A stretch of 64,000 bases of DNA from an uncultured Collinsella sp. (lineage in GTDB: Bacteria; Actinomycetota; Coriobacteriia; Coriobacteriales; Coriobacteriaceae). Below the pieces are notes generated by a model. It was not told the origin of the DNA. It made no database searches and saw only the letters and a list, made by a program, of their open reading frames with translations. The DNA is taken from assembly GCA_959599095.1 (NCBI GenBank), contig CAUGGC010000012.1, positions 1 to 64,000 of the forward strand. The letters are read 5' to 3'. Position numbers and translations under genes: made by a program. Below are positions 17,862 to 26,314 of the stretch, one piece after another (position 1 is the stretch's first letter; each line of letters begins with the position of its first letter).

Positions 17862-18518
17862 GTGAACGAGACCGTACGTCGCTTTTTGCCGATGGTCGAT
17901 TTCCTGGAGCAGATACTCGGTAAGAACAGCGAGATCGTGCTGCACGATTTCTCGGATCCCGACCACGCCATCGTCGATATTCGCAACGGCATCGTGAGTG
18001 GCCGCAAGGTCGGCGGTCCCGCCACCGATCTGGCGCTCAAGATCATGCACGACCCCAAGTATCGCGACCTGCCGTTTATTACGGGCTACGAGGGCCGCGG
18101 CGCCGGAGGCAAGACGCTGGAGTCCGCTACGTTCTTTATCCGCGAGGATGACGAGATCGTCGGTATGCTCTGCGTCAACACCGACCTCTCGACCGTACGC
18201 TCCATCAACGCCATGGCGCAGCAGCTCATGGCGTGCTTCGACGCAGCGCCGACGCGCACGGAGCCCGCCTCTATCGAGGTCGAAAGCCTTTCGGAGTCCA
18301 CCCAGGAGCTCATCGACCGCAGCATTGCCGAGTTGCTGAGCGCGCGCGGGCTGGATGTAGCGTCGCTTGGTCAGAGCGACCGCGTGGACGTCATTCGCCA
18401 CCTCAACGGCAACGGGGTGTTCATGCTCAAGGGCGCCGTGGCCTGCGCTGCCACCGCGTTGGGCATCTCGGAGCCCAGCGTGTACCGCTACCTGCAAAAA
18501 GTCCGCAAGGAGGGCTAA
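17862..18518 (+). CDS. YheO-type PAS/HTH transcriptional regulator
   Basis: A 218-residue regulator. The N-terminal YheO-like PAS domain begins at RRFLPMVDFLEQILG and includes EIVLHDFSDPDHAIVDIRNG; the C-terminal helix-turn-helix includes ALGISEPSVYRYL. I chose the GTG at 17862 because AAGGAG lies 7 nt upstream and the PAS domain starts right after it; in-frame ATGs at 17721 and 17811 are alternatives. This family includes DauR. Divergent placement next to the purine permease suggests it senses a purine or related metabolite and controls the module; the ligand is unknown. Confidence 0.82.
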   Translation: MNETVRRFLPMVDFLEQILGKNSEIVLHDFSDPDHAIVDIRNGIVSGRKVGGPATDLALKIMHDPKYRDLPFITGYEGRGAGGKTLESATFFIREDDEIVGMLCVNTDLSTVRSINAMAQQLMACFDAAPTRTEPASIEVESLSESTQELIDRSIAELLSARGLDVASLGQSDRVDVIRHLNGNGVFMLKGAVACAATALGISEPSVYRYLQKVRKEG

Positions 18519-18562
18519 CGAGCAAAATGGAGCGCGGCTCCACAAGCGATCCGCCACTTGAC

Positions 18563-18600
18563 AAAAGACCCTGCAGCTCGCACGCGCTGCAGGGTCTTTT
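18563..18600. terminator. Bidirectional terminator between regulator and ridA
   Basis: Perfect 14-bp arms AAAAGACCCTGCAG and CTGCAGGGTCTTTT with a 10-nt loop, giving a T-run on each strand between two convergent genes. Confidence 0.9.
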
Positions 18601-18630
18601 TGCATGTCATGTTTAGTTGTGGCCAACGCC

Positions 18631-19008
18631 TTAGAGAGCGGCGACGACCTCGATCTCGACCAGACCGCCAGCCGGAAGGGCGGCAACCTGGAAAGCGCTG
18701 CGCGCGGGGAACGGGGCCTCGAACTTGGAGGCGTAGATCTCGTTTACGACGGCAAAGTCGGCGATGTCAGCCAGGTAGACCGTGGTCTTGACGACATCGG
18801 CAAACGTGGCGCCGGCAGCGGTCAGCAGGGCCTCGACGTTAGCAAGGGACTGCTTGGCCTGAGCCTCGACGCCCTCGGGCATCTTGCCAGTTGCGGGATC
18901 GATGCCCAGCTGGCCGGACAGGAACACCATGTTGCCGGTCTGGATACCAGGGGAATACGGGCCGATGGCTGCGGGTGCGTTATCGGAAGACACGACGGTC
19001 TTGCTCAT
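18631..19008 (-). CDS. ridA: RidA family enamine/imine deaminase
   Basis: A 125-residue YjgF/YER057c/UK114 protein that starts MSKTVVSSDNAPAAIGPYSP, with AAGGAG just upstream of the ATG at 19008. The family signature is visible near the C-terminus (FPARSAFQVAALPAGGLVEIE), with the catalytic Arg in PARSA. RidA hydrolyses reactive enamine/imine intermediates made by PLP enzymes; homologues also occur in purine and pyrimidine degradation. It is convergent with the YheO-type regulator and could serve the adjacent purine pathway or general housekeeping. Confidence 0.92.
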   Translation of the reverse strand: MSKTVVSSDNAPAAIGPYSPGIQTGNMVFLSGQLGIDPATGKMPEGVEAQAKQSLANVEALLTAAGATFADVVKTTVYLADIADFAVVNEIYASKFEAPFPARSAFQVAALPAGGLVEIEVVAAL

Positions 19009-19306
19009 GTTTTTCTCCTTACAAGTAAAAGGGAACGGGAGCGCGGCGTTCACACCGGGAGGCACAGTTCGGTCTGAACACCGCGCTTGATTGGGATAGT
19101 ACTCAAGGTTTCCGCGCGATGCAAGATTATTATCACGTTGCGAGAATATTTTATCGCCCAACGGTTTCCCCGGACCGTTGAACGGTTCTCATGTGGAGCA
19201 GCCAGTCCAAGCTGCTGAAGACTTTATCCCGCTTAGAGCACGGGCATCGCCTGCCGCGACGGCACCACTATACTTTTGAGTATTTGAGCATTTTGAAAGG
19301 CAGGAT

Positions 19307-21802
19307 ATGACCGCAACCGCCAGTCGAACCACCAACCGCAGACCCGAGCTTTTGGCGCCCGCCGGAGGGCCCGAGCCCTTTGCCGCCGCACTCGCCGCCG
19401 GGGCAGACGCCATCTACTGCGGCATGGGCAGCTTCAACGCACGCCGCAAGGCCACCAACTTTACCGACGAGGCCTTTGAGCAGGCCTGCCGCGCCGCGCA
19501 TCTGGCCGGCTCGCGCGTCTACGTCACGGTCAACATCGTCATCAAGGAATCCGAGATGAGCGATGCGCTGCAGCTCATCCATCGCTGCTCCACGCTGGGC
19601 GCCGACGCCTTCATCATCCAGGACTGGGGCCTGTTCTTTGAGGTCAAGCGCACCATGCCCGGCATCGAGACGCATATCTCGACCCAGGCGAACATCCACG
19701 ACGACCGCGGAACCCTTTGGTGCCGCGAGCAAGGCGCCGACCGCGTGACCCTCTCGCGTGAGCTTTCCATCGACGAGATTGCCGCCATTCACGATGTCGC
19801 GCCCGATGTGGACCTTGAGGTCTTTAGCCATGGCGCCATCTGCTTTTGCTACTCTGGCCTGTGTCTGCTTTCGAGCTTTGCCATGGCGGGACGATCGGCC
19901 AACCGTGGCATGTGCGCCCAGCCCTGCCGCTTGCCCTACGAGCTGATCGACGAGAACGGTCGCTCGCTCTCCCCTGCCGGTCGCGAGCGCGCGCTGTGCC
20001 CGCGTGACACCAACACCTCACAACTTGTTCGCCGCCTGTATGACGCCGGCGCCGCGTCGCTCAAGCTCGAGGGCCGCATGAAGGCACCCGATTACGTGTA
20101 CTCCATCGTCGACGTGTATCGTCATCAGATTGATGACATGCTGGCCGGAACCACCGTTGCCAAGGACGAGAAAGCCGCCCGCCAGCGCCAGCTCAAGCGC
20201 TGCTTTAACCGCGACTTTACGCACGCCTATCAGGACGGCACCTCGGGCGACGAGATGATGAGCTATGAGCGTTCCAACAACCGCGGCCAGATCGTGGGCA
20301 CGGTGCTGGGCAGCCGCCCGGCCAACCGCGATGTGCGCGGCCTCAAGCCCGATGACCGCCGTCGCCGCGCCGCCATCGCCCGCATTGAGCTGTTTGAGCC
20401 CGTGGGCAAGGGCGACTTGCTGGAGCTTCGCCACGATAACGAGTTTGACCAGTTCCTGACCACCATTGCCGCCGATGATGCCGCAGCCGGTGAAGTCATC
20501 GAATGTCGCGTACCCCGCAGCATGCCCGAGGGCTGCCGCGTCCGCGTGATTCGCAGTCAGCGTGCCATCGACGCCGCCGGCGCCGCGCTCAAGCGCGATG
20601 TGCTGCGCCGCCGAGCTGTTGATGTGTCCGTCGTGGCGCGTCTGGGCGAGCCGTTTACCGTTACGCTCACCTGCTGCGACGACCCTTCGCTTACGGCCAC
20701 GGCCACGGGCTTTACCGTCGAAGCCGCCAAGACCCGTGCGGTCGAGGCGTCCGATCTGGTTGAACACGTCGGCCGCATGGGTTCCTCTCCCTTTGAGGCT
20801 GCGAGCTTTGAGGTGGCACTCGATGAGGGCTGTGGCATGGGTTTCTCCGCCGTACATAAGGTGCGCGCCGCCGCTTGCAAGGCGCTGGAAGAGGCCATTC
20901 TGGCGCCGTACGCGGAGCGCGCGAAAACGCTCGAGCTGCCGGCGATTGTCACCAGTGATTCCCGCCCCGCGCCCGAGCACTACCGCGACGAGCCGCAGAT
21001 CTGCGCCACCGTCACCTCGCTCGAGGCCGCCGAGGCAGCGCGGGCGGAGGGTGCAACGCGCATCTACATGACCACTGACGCGCTCGATGCGGCCAAGCTC
21101 TCCCCCGCCGATACGTTTGAGCAGGGCATCGTACCCGTGCTCGATGAGGTCTGCCGCGCCGTTGACCATGTCCGCGTTGACCCATGGGTTGTTGCCGGCG
21201 CCACGGTCGCTATTGGCAACATCTCTGAGCTTGCCCTGGCCGCCCAGGTTGGCGCCACGGCCGAGATTCGCTCTTGCCTGCCGGTTCATAACACGCCCTG
21301 CATGGAAGCGCTTGCCGAGCGCGGAGCCAGTGCGTTTTGGCTCTCGCCCGAGATCACGCTCGACGAGATTGTCTCGCTCGGCGCCGCCGCGCCCGCGGCG
21401 CTGGGCATCACCGTCTTTGGCCGCCCGCGCGTCATGACAAGCGAGCATTGCATTCTGCAGGTTGCCAACGGCTGCATCCACGATTGTGCCAACTGCCGCC
21501 TGCGTGCCCGCAAGCTCTCGCTCAAGAATATCGACGGAAAGGTCATGCCCGTCCGCACCGACATCCACGGCCGCTCTCGCCTGTACGATGCCTACCCCAT
21601 CGACCTCACGCCGCAGGTTCCTCAGCTGCTCGATGCTGGCGTGCGTCGTCTCATGGTGGACGGAACGCTGCTCGAGACGGATGAGATGGGCCGTGCCGTC
21701 GCCCGCGTCCGTCGCGCCGTCGAAGCAGCGCAGGCCGGCCGCAAGCCCGCCGCCCGCCTGCGCGGGGCGACCTCGGGCTGCATGTTTGTGGGAATTAGCT
21801 AA
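19307..21802 (+). CDS. U32 family protein (RlhA/peptidase U32 type), long form
   Basis: An 831-residue U32 protein. The first 330 residues form the U32 barrel (ELLAPAGGPEPFAAALAAGADAIY; FCYSGLCLLSSFAMAGRSANRG; CAQPCRLPYEL; LKLEGRMKAPDYVYS), followed by a DUF3656-like region and a second U32-like half from about 580 to the end, with a Cys cluster in CILQVANGCIHDCANCR. Family members are now linked to iron-sulphur-dependent RNA hydroxylation (RlhA on 23S rRNA, TrhP on tRNA); the peptidase name is historical. The cysteines suggest an Fe-S cluster. The next gene is a pseudouridine synthase 15 bp downstream, so a shared RNA-modification operon is likely. Confidence 0.85.
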   Translation: MTATASRTTNRRPELLAPAGGPEPFAAALAAGADAIYCGMGSFNARRKATNFTDEAFEQACRAAHLAGSRVYVTVNIVIKESEMSDALQLIHRCSTLGADAFIIQDWGLFFEVKRTMPGIETHISTQANIHDDRGTLWCREQGADRVTLSRELSIDEIAAIHDVAPDVDLEVFSHGAICFCYSGLCLLSSFAMAGRSANRGMCAQPCRLPYELIDENGRSLSPAGRERALCPRDTNTSQLVRRLYDAGAASLKLEGRMKAPDYVYSIVDVYRHQIDDMLAGTTVAKDEKAARQRQLKRCFNRDFTHAYQDGTSGDEMMSYERSNNRGQIVGTVLGSRPANRDVRGLKPDDRRRRAAIARIELFEPVGKGDLLELRHDNEFDQFLTTIAADDAAAGEVIECRVPRSMPEGCRVRVIRSQRAIDAAGAALKRDVLRRRAVDVSVVARLGEPFTVTLTCCDDPSLTATATGFTVEAAKTRAVEASDLVEHVGRMGSSPFEAASFEVALDEGCGMGFSAVHKVRAAACKALEEAILAPYAERAKTLELPAIVTSDSRPAPEHYRDEPQICATVTSLEAAEAARAEGATRIYMTTDALDAAKLSPADTFEQGIVPVLDEVCRAVDHVRVDPWVVAGATVAIGNISELALAAQVGATAEIRSCLPVHNTPCMEALAERGASAFWLSPEITLDEIVSLGAAAPAALGITVFGRPRVMTSEHCILQVANGCIHDCANCRLRARKLSLKNIDGKVMPVRTDIHGRSRLYDAYPIDLTPQVPQLLDAGVRRLMVDGTLLETDEMGRAVARVRRAVEAAQAGRKPAARLRGATSGCMFVGIS

Positions 21803-21817
21803 CCGAAAGGCTTACAC

Positions 21818-22477
21818 GTGAACGAAGAACCTCAAGTCCTCTACTGCGACGCCTGGCTCATGGCCATCGACAAGCCCGCCGGCATGATCGTCCACGGCGA
21901 CGGCACCGGCGAGCGCACGCTCACCGACTACGCCAGCGACCTGCTGCTGGCGATGGGCGACGGCTTTGCCGCGACCGACATGCAGCCGCTCAATCGCCTG
22001 GACCGCAACACCACCGGCGTGGTGCTGTTCTCGCTCGACAAGCAGACGCAGCCCGCCTTTGACCAGATGGTCATCGACCGCGCATTCGAAAAGCACTATC
22101 TGGCGCTCGCCGAGGGCAAAATCGACTGGAACGAGAAGCTCATCGACAAGCCTATCGCCCGCGACCGCCACGATAGCCGCAAGATGCGCGTTGGCGCCAG
22201 CGGCAAGCCGTCTCAGACGCGCGTCAAGGTACTCAAGCGCCTTAAGAGCCGCCGCGGCCTGCCCACGCGCTCGTATATTGATGTCGAGCTGCTCACCGGC
22301 CGCAAGCATCAGATTCGCGTGCACCTGGCAAGCGAGCATCATCCCCTGGTTGGCGACGACCTGTACGGAACGCCGCGCCCCTGCGGCCTGATGCTCCACG
22401 CCCACAGCGTGTCCTTTACGCATCCCGTAACCGGCGAGCACATCCACATCGAAGCCCCCTGCCCCTGGGAGCCCTAA
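21818..22477 (+). CDS. RluA-family pseudouridine synthase
   Basis: A 219-residue protein. The catalytic Asp62 lies in NRLDRNTTGVVLF, with AIDKPAGMIVH near the start and LLTGRKHQIRVHLA near the C-terminus, all classical for RluA/RluC/RluD. There is no S4 domain, so it is of the short type. It isomerises uridine to pseudouridine in rRNA or tRNA; which site cannot be told. It is translated right after the U32 gene. Confidence 0.92.
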   Translation: MNEEPQVLYCDAWLMAIDKPAGMIVHGDGTGERTLTDYASDLLLAMGDGFAATDMQPLNRLDRNTTGVVLFSLDKQTQPAFDQMVIDRAFEKHYLALAEGKIDWNEKLIDKPIARDRHDSRKMRVGASGKPSQTRVKVLKRLKSRRGLPTRSYIDVELLTGRKHQIRVHLASEHHPLVGDDLYGTPRPCGLMLHAHSVSFTHPVTGEHIHIEAPCPWEP

Positions 22478-22516
22478 ACCACCACAAAGGGGACAGACAC
22501 CTTTATGGTGGTTTTG
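22476..22516 (+). terminator. Terminator after the pseudouridine synthase gene
   Basis: The arms AAACCACCA and TGGTGGTTT, with an inner AAAGG/CCTTT stem, are followed by TTTTG, overlapping the stop codon of the upstream gene. The loop carries the phrase GGGGACAGACACC that recurs elsewhere in the window. Confidence 0.65.
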
Positions 22517-22546
22517 CCACGATGGCTCTGCCGCGGTCCCAAAACG

Positions 22547-22762
22547 TCTCGATCTGTAACAGTTAGAACCCATTTCCCGGTCTATCTGTTACAGATCGAG
22601 ACATTCAAATCCCCCTTAAGGGAAAATCTCAATCTGTAACAGTAGCTCGGCATAATCAGCCTCAGATGTTATAGATTTAGACAAACCACCATCGTCGCCC
22701 CAAGCAATCTCAATCTGTAACACCTGGCCCACTTTTAACGGTCTGGTTGTTACAGATTTAGA
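22547..22762. repeat. Three palindromic repeats with about 80-bp period
   Basis: The left arms TCTCGATCTGTAACAG-type start at 22547, 22627 and 22708; each is followed by a reverse-complement arm (22586-22601, 22663-22681, 22746-22762). The first unit has 16 perfect base pairs; the other two are degenerate. The array lies between convergent genes. The loops are unrelated. They may be extragenic palindromes of REP type. Nothing else is seen in the 22478-22854 gap except two terminators. Confidence 0.75.
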
Positions 22763-22780
22763 CAAACCGGCAGACAACGA

Positions 22781-22813
22781 AAGCGGCAACGCCTGTGATG
22801 GACGTTGCCGCTT
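22781..22813. terminator. Terminator between the repeats and the DeoR-type gene
   Basis: AAGCGGCAACG and CGTTGCCGCTT form an 11-bp stem, with TTCT following on the plus strand. It probably serves the minus-strand DeoR gene and may act from both sides. Confidence 0.6.
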
Positions 22814-22854
22814 TTCTATTGAGAAAACTAAATGGTTTTGGCCTTGTCCCATCG

Positions 22855-23601
22855 CTAGACCGTGATGACGTTTTCCATCGCCTGGTACTTGGCGGGCACC
22901 TCGCCCGCGGTGATAATCGTTGCGTCGCGGAAGTCCGCAAACTTGACGGGCGCCACCATGCCAAATTTGCTGGCGTCCGAGATTACGAAGCGCTTGGCCG
23001 TATGGCGCATCGAGATGCGCTTAACCTGTGCCTCCTCGATATCGGGCGTCGTAAAGCCCTGCTCGGCAGCAATGCCGTTGGAACCCCAAAAGCCGCAGTT
23101 GAAGTTGTAACGGTCCAGGGTTGCCAAGGCATCGGGGCCAACGAGTGCCTCGGTCTCGGGCTTGAGCTCGCCGCCCAGCACCACGGTGCGCATGCCGCGC
23201 AGGGCGAGATGCTGGGCATGGAGCACGGAATCGGTCACGTAGGTGACACCCTCAAGGCGCGGAAGATGCTCAATGAGCTTGAGCGTCGTTGAACCCGAAT
23301 CGATGTACACAAAGCTCTCGGGCTCCACCAGCGCCGCCGCACGGGCGCAGATACGCTCCTTGTCGTCGTTATGGAGATCGCTGCGCTCATTAAGCGTTAG
23401 GTCGCGCGTCACGTGCGCGCGCTCAAGGCTCGTCGCTCCGCCGTGCACCTTGGCGATACGGTGTGCGCGGTCGAGCGTCTGCAGGTCGCGCCGAATGGTA
23501 GACGCCGTCACACCCAGTGCCTCAGCAAGCTCCGGTACGGTAACCGAGCCAGCCTGCTGTACCATCGACACGATCGCGTTGAGCCTATCTTCCGCAAGCA
23601 T
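22855..23601 (-). CDS. DeoR/GlpR-family transcriptional regulator
   Basis: A 248-residue regulator. The N-terminal helix-turn-helix is VTVPELAEALGVTASTIRRD (residues 19-38). The C-terminal sugar-phosphate sensor domain contains YIDSGSTTLKLIEHL and NGIAAEQGFTTPDIEEAQVK. It starts only 3 bp after the Gfo/Idh/MocA gene stop, so the two form an operon. DeoR proteins normally repress sugar or polyol catabolism and respond to a phosphorylated intermediate; here it likely controls its own operon through the palindrome at 24740-24757. Confidence 0.9.
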   Translation of the reverse strand: MLAEDRLNAIVSMVQQAGSVTVPELAEALGVTASTIRRDLQTLDRAHRIAKVHGGATSLERAHVTRDLTLNERSDLHNDDKERICARAAALVEPESFVYIDSGSTTLKLIEHLPRLEGVTYVTDSVLHAQHLALRGMRTVVLGGELKPETEALVGPDALATLDRYNFNCGFWGSNGIAAEQGFTTPDIEEAQVKRISMRHTAKRFVISDASKFGMVAPVKFADFRDATIITAGEVPAKYQAMENVITV

Positions 23602-23604
23602 CGC

Positions 23605-24687
23605 TTACTCCTCCTCGGGGTACACGACTCCCCAGTCGGCACGAAGCTTGGTCATAAGCTCCATAACATCAGAAGCATAATCCAGCAGCTCGCGCTTGGA
23701 GTCGTCGCCGGCAACGGCCTTCTCAAGATCGGCCATCTCATAGCAAAGGGCGTAAGCCTCGGTGCCGGCGTGGACCTCCTCGCGGCGGCCGTCCGCAATC
23801 CACACGATGGTCGCGTGATCGGCACGCGGATAATCGTTGACCTCGATATAGCACTTGTCGAAGCTGATGACCGAGCGCTTGGGCTGCTTCGAGTGGAGCG
23901 TGAGGCTCACCACGCCCAGCTGCTGCTCGGCATTGCGGCAGACGATGCCACCCGCAACATCGACGCCGGTCTCACAGGTGTTGCCCAGCGAAACAACTTC
24001 GGTTGGCTGGCTGGCCATAAACAGGCGCATGACCGACAGGGCATACACGCCAATGTCGAGCATGGCACCGCCAGCAAGGTTGCGGTTGTAGAAGCGATTG
24101 GTCAGATCACCGTACTCCTTGTAGCTGCCAAAGTTGAGCTGCGCGAGATTCATACGGCCGAGCTCACCGGCATCCATGCGACGGCACAGCTCCTGATACA
24201 AGGGCATGTGAAGCACCGTGGTGGCGTCCATAAGGACGACGTTATGCTCGTCGGCAATGGCACGCGCCTCGTCGAGCTCAGCGGAGTTGAGGGTAATGGC
24301 CTTCTCGCAGAGCACGTGCTTACCAGCTGCCAGAGCGGCTCGCAGGTAGGTGATGTGAGTGTTGTGCGGCGTAGTGATATAGACGGCGTCGATGTCCGGA
24401 TCGGCATAGAGGTCCTCGACCGTGTCATAGACCTTCTCGATGCCATACTGCTCGGCAAAAGCCTGAGCCTTGGACAGCGTGCGGTTGGCGACGCCCGCGA
24501 GCTTACGGCCGGCAAGAGCGAGGGACTGGGCCATCTGGCTGGCGATAACGCCGCACCCGATCACAGCCCAACGAAGCTCGGGGGCCGTAAAGATATCATC
24601 GGGGAACGGCTGATCCTGGACCGAGGCAAACGCCGCCTTAGCGGCTGCTTCGGCATCAAGCGGAGCCTGTTTGGAATCTGCCATCAT
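23605..24687 (-). CDS. Gfo/Idh/MocA family NAD(P)-dependent oxidoreductase
   Basis: A 360-residue dehydrogenase. The Rossmann motif is AVIGCGVIASQMAQSLA (near residue 46), followed by ITTPHNTHITYLRAALAAGKHVLCEKAITLN with the EK dyad typical of the family, and the central domain has GGAMLDIGVYALSVMR. It likely oxidises or reduces a sugar, inositol or sugar-like compound; the substrate is not evident. An N-terminal extension of about 40 residues precedes the Rossmann fold. It is the first gene of an operon with the DeoR-type regulator. Confidence 0.88.
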   Translation of the reverse strand: MMADSKQAPLDAEAAAKAAFASVQDQPFPDDIFTAPELRWAVIGCGVIASQMAQSLALAGRKLAGVANRTLSKAQAFAEQYGIEKVYDTVEDLYADPDIDAVYITTPHNTHITYLRAALAAGKHVLCEKAITLNSAELDEARAIADEHNVVLMDATTVLHMPLYQELCRRMDAGELGRMNLAQLNFGSYKEYGDLTNRFYNRNLAGGAMLDIGVYALSVMRLFMASQPTEVVSLGNTCETGVDVAGGIVCRNAEQQLGVVSLTLHSKQPKRSVISFDKCYIEVNDYPRADHATIVWIADGRREEVHAGTEAYALCYEMADLEKAVAGDDSKRELLDYASDVMELMTKLRADWGVVYPEEE

Positions 24688-24739
24688 GTGCCTCCTGAGT
24701 TATCGGAAGTCCTTCATTTCTAACAGCCCTATATTCGCA

Positions 24740-24757
24740 CAAATGCGCGCGCATTTG
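24740..24757. promoter_or_regulatory. 18-bp perfect palindrome, candidate operator of the DeoR operon
   Basis: CAAATGCGCGCGCATTTG lies 53 bp upstream of the oxidoreductase start. Related words (TATTTGCGTG, TTTGCGCG) recur up to about 24820. DeoR-family operators of this kind are plausible, and this is where the operon promoter must lie. The rest of 24688-25231 has no gene: only repeats and a terminator. Confidence 0.5.
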
Positions 24758-24975
24758 CTCGTATTTGCGTGTTTATTTGTCTAACGGTCATTATTTAGCC
24801 ATAGTTTGCATATGTTTGCGCGGTTACACGCATTATCGCGCAAGGCTATGCGCGTAAATACGCATACGGCGATCATCGTGAAACATAAAGGGACGGAACA
24901 CCAAAGCCCTAAAAGACAGAGTAGGCTGTATTACTCCACCCCTCCTGGGGCATCAGACATCAAAGGACCGCAAAC

Positions 24976-25153
24976 TGCCGGCAAAAAGAGAACGTCCCTA
25001 TGTGCCGGCACCTGGTGACGTTCCCCATGTGACACTTTCGTTGCAAGGCTGTCCCCATAGGCTCGTCGTTTAAGAACGTCCCAAACGACTACTCATTTAA
25101 GTCTGTCCCCAATGAACAACGGTACTCATTTAAGTCTGTCCCCAATGAGTACC
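24976..25153. repeat. Extragenic hairpins and 25-bp direct repeat
   Basis: TGCCGGCA occurs at 24976-24983 and 25003-25010, forming a hairpin. A 25-bp block that begins ACTCATTTAAGTCTGTCCCC is repeated exactly at 25091-25115 and 25124-25148; the second copy lies within a GGTACTCATT/AATGAGTACC hairpin (25121-25153). The GTCTGTCCCC word is the reverse of a GGGGACAG phrase seen at other cluster borders in the window. Confidence 0.7.
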
Positions 25154-25172
25154 CAATAAGTAGGGATAGAAA

Positions 25173-25203
25173 AAGGCCCGGGTGCCGTGGGCATCCGGGC
25201 CTT
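25173..25203 (-). terminator. Strong terminator after rplX
   Basis: AAGGCCCGG and CCGGGCCTT form a 9-bp stem and the minus strand continues TTTTTCTATC. It ends the ribosomal operon 28 nt after the rplX stop. Confidence 0.9.
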
Positions 25204-25231
25204 CGCTAGCAACTTAGGTGTTGCGGGCAGC

Positions 25232-25537
25232 TTAGAACTTGTGGCCGCACTTCTTGCAGACGCGCAGCTTGTTCTTACCGTCCTTCTCGTGACCGACGCG
25301 GGTAACCTTACCGCACTCGGGGCAAACGAGATTGACGTTGGAGGCGTCGATGGGAGCCTCCTGCGAAACAATGCCGCCCTGCTGGTTGGCAGCGTTGGGC
25401 TTGACGGCCTTCTTGACGACCGAAACGCCCTCGACAACGACCTTGTTCTCGGCGGGGAGAGCACGCAGAACAACGCCCTGCTTGCCGCGATCCTTACCGG
25501 AAAGAACCTGGACCTTATCGCCCTTCTTGATATACAT
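25232..25537 (-). CDS. rplX: 50S ribosomal protein L24
   Basis: A 101-residue L24 of the large subunit, an assembly initiator at the peptide exit. The KOW motif is visible in KKGDKVQVLSGKDRGKQGVV. The C-terminal end carries CPECG...CKKCG, a four-Cys zinc ribbon found in some L24 proteins. It is the last gene of the operon here, 13 bp after rplN; rplE, which normally follows, is absent and a strong terminator comes instead. Confidence 0.97.
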   Translation of the reverse strand: MYIKKGDKVQVLSGKDRGKQGVVLRALPAENKVVVEGVSVVKKAVKPNAANQQGGIVSQEAPIDASNVNLVCPECGKVTRVGHEKDGKNKLRVCKKCGHKF

Positions 25538-25550
25538 ATATCTCCCCTAA

Positions 25551-25919
25551 CTACAGGGTCTCGGGAGCGAGCGAGACGATCTTCATGTACTTCTTGTCAC
25601 GAAGCTCGCGAGCGACGGGCCCGAAGATACGGGTGCCGACAGGCGAACCATCGTTGTTGACGACAACGCAAGCGTTCTCGTCAAAGCGAATGTAGGAGCC
25701 ATCCTTGCGGCGGATCTCCTTAACGGTGCGAACGACGACGCAACGGACAACGTCCTTCTTCTTGACGTTAGCGCCAGGAGTAGCCTCCTGGACAGCACCG
25801 ATGAACATATCGCCGATGCCTGCATAACGACGCTTGGAACCGCCAAGCACCTTGATGCAGCGAATCTTGCGAGCGCCGGAGTTGTCGGCGACGTTCAGCA
25901 TGGTTTGCATCTGAATCAT
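25551..25919 (-). CDS. rplN: 50S ribosomal protein L14
   Basis: A 122-residue L14 with the canonical start MIQMQTMLNVADNSGARKI and the signature GGSKRRYAGIGD. It contacts 16S h14 at the subunit bridge and is a target of ribosome-silencing factor. It is separated by 118 bp from rpsQ, a wider gap than most in the operon. Confidence 0.98.
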   Translation of the reverse strand: MIQMQTMLNVADNSGARKIRCIKVLGGSKRRYAGIGDMFIGAVQEATPGANVKKKDVVRCVVVRTVKEIRRKDGSYIRFDENACVVVNNDGSPVGTRIFGPVARELRDKKYMKIVSLAPETL

Positions 25920-26037
25920 GGTAGATGTTCCTCCGAACTAAGAACCGAAGAGAGGTGCGCAGCCTTTACGCGGCCCGTGGTATGCAAGCCAGGCATACGC
26001 ACATCTTCGGAAACGTACAAGTCGTAAGAGCGACTGC

Positions 26038-26298
26038 TTATTTAGCGCGCTCGACGACCTCGATGAGGCGCCAACGCTTCATCTTGGACATAGGACGGGT
26101 CTCCATAACGCGGACGGTGTCGCCCACGCCAGCCGTGCACTCCTCGTCGTGAGCATGCAGCTTCTTGGAGCTGGTCATCATCTTGCCGTACTTGGGGTGA
26201 CGCTTGCGCTCGGTGACGGTGACAACGATGGTCTTGGCACCGGAGACGGAGGTAACGACACCCGTACGGACCTTACGCGAGTTACGCGAATCAGTCAT
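26038..26298 (-). CDS. rpsQ: 30S ribosomal protein S17
   Basis: An 86-residue S17, a primary 16S-binding protein with an OB fold. RKVRTGVVTSVSGAKTIVV and HPKYGKMMTSSKKLHAHDE are diagnostic. It lies 16 bp after rpmC, in the conventional L16-L29-S17-L14 order. Confidence 0.98.
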   Translation of the reverse strand: MTDSRNSRKVRTGVVTSVSGAKTIVVTVTERKRHPKYGKMMTSSKKLHAHDEECTAGVGDTVRVMETRPMSKMKRWRLIEVVERAK

Positions 26299-26314
26299 GT
26301 TCTCTCCTTAGGTC

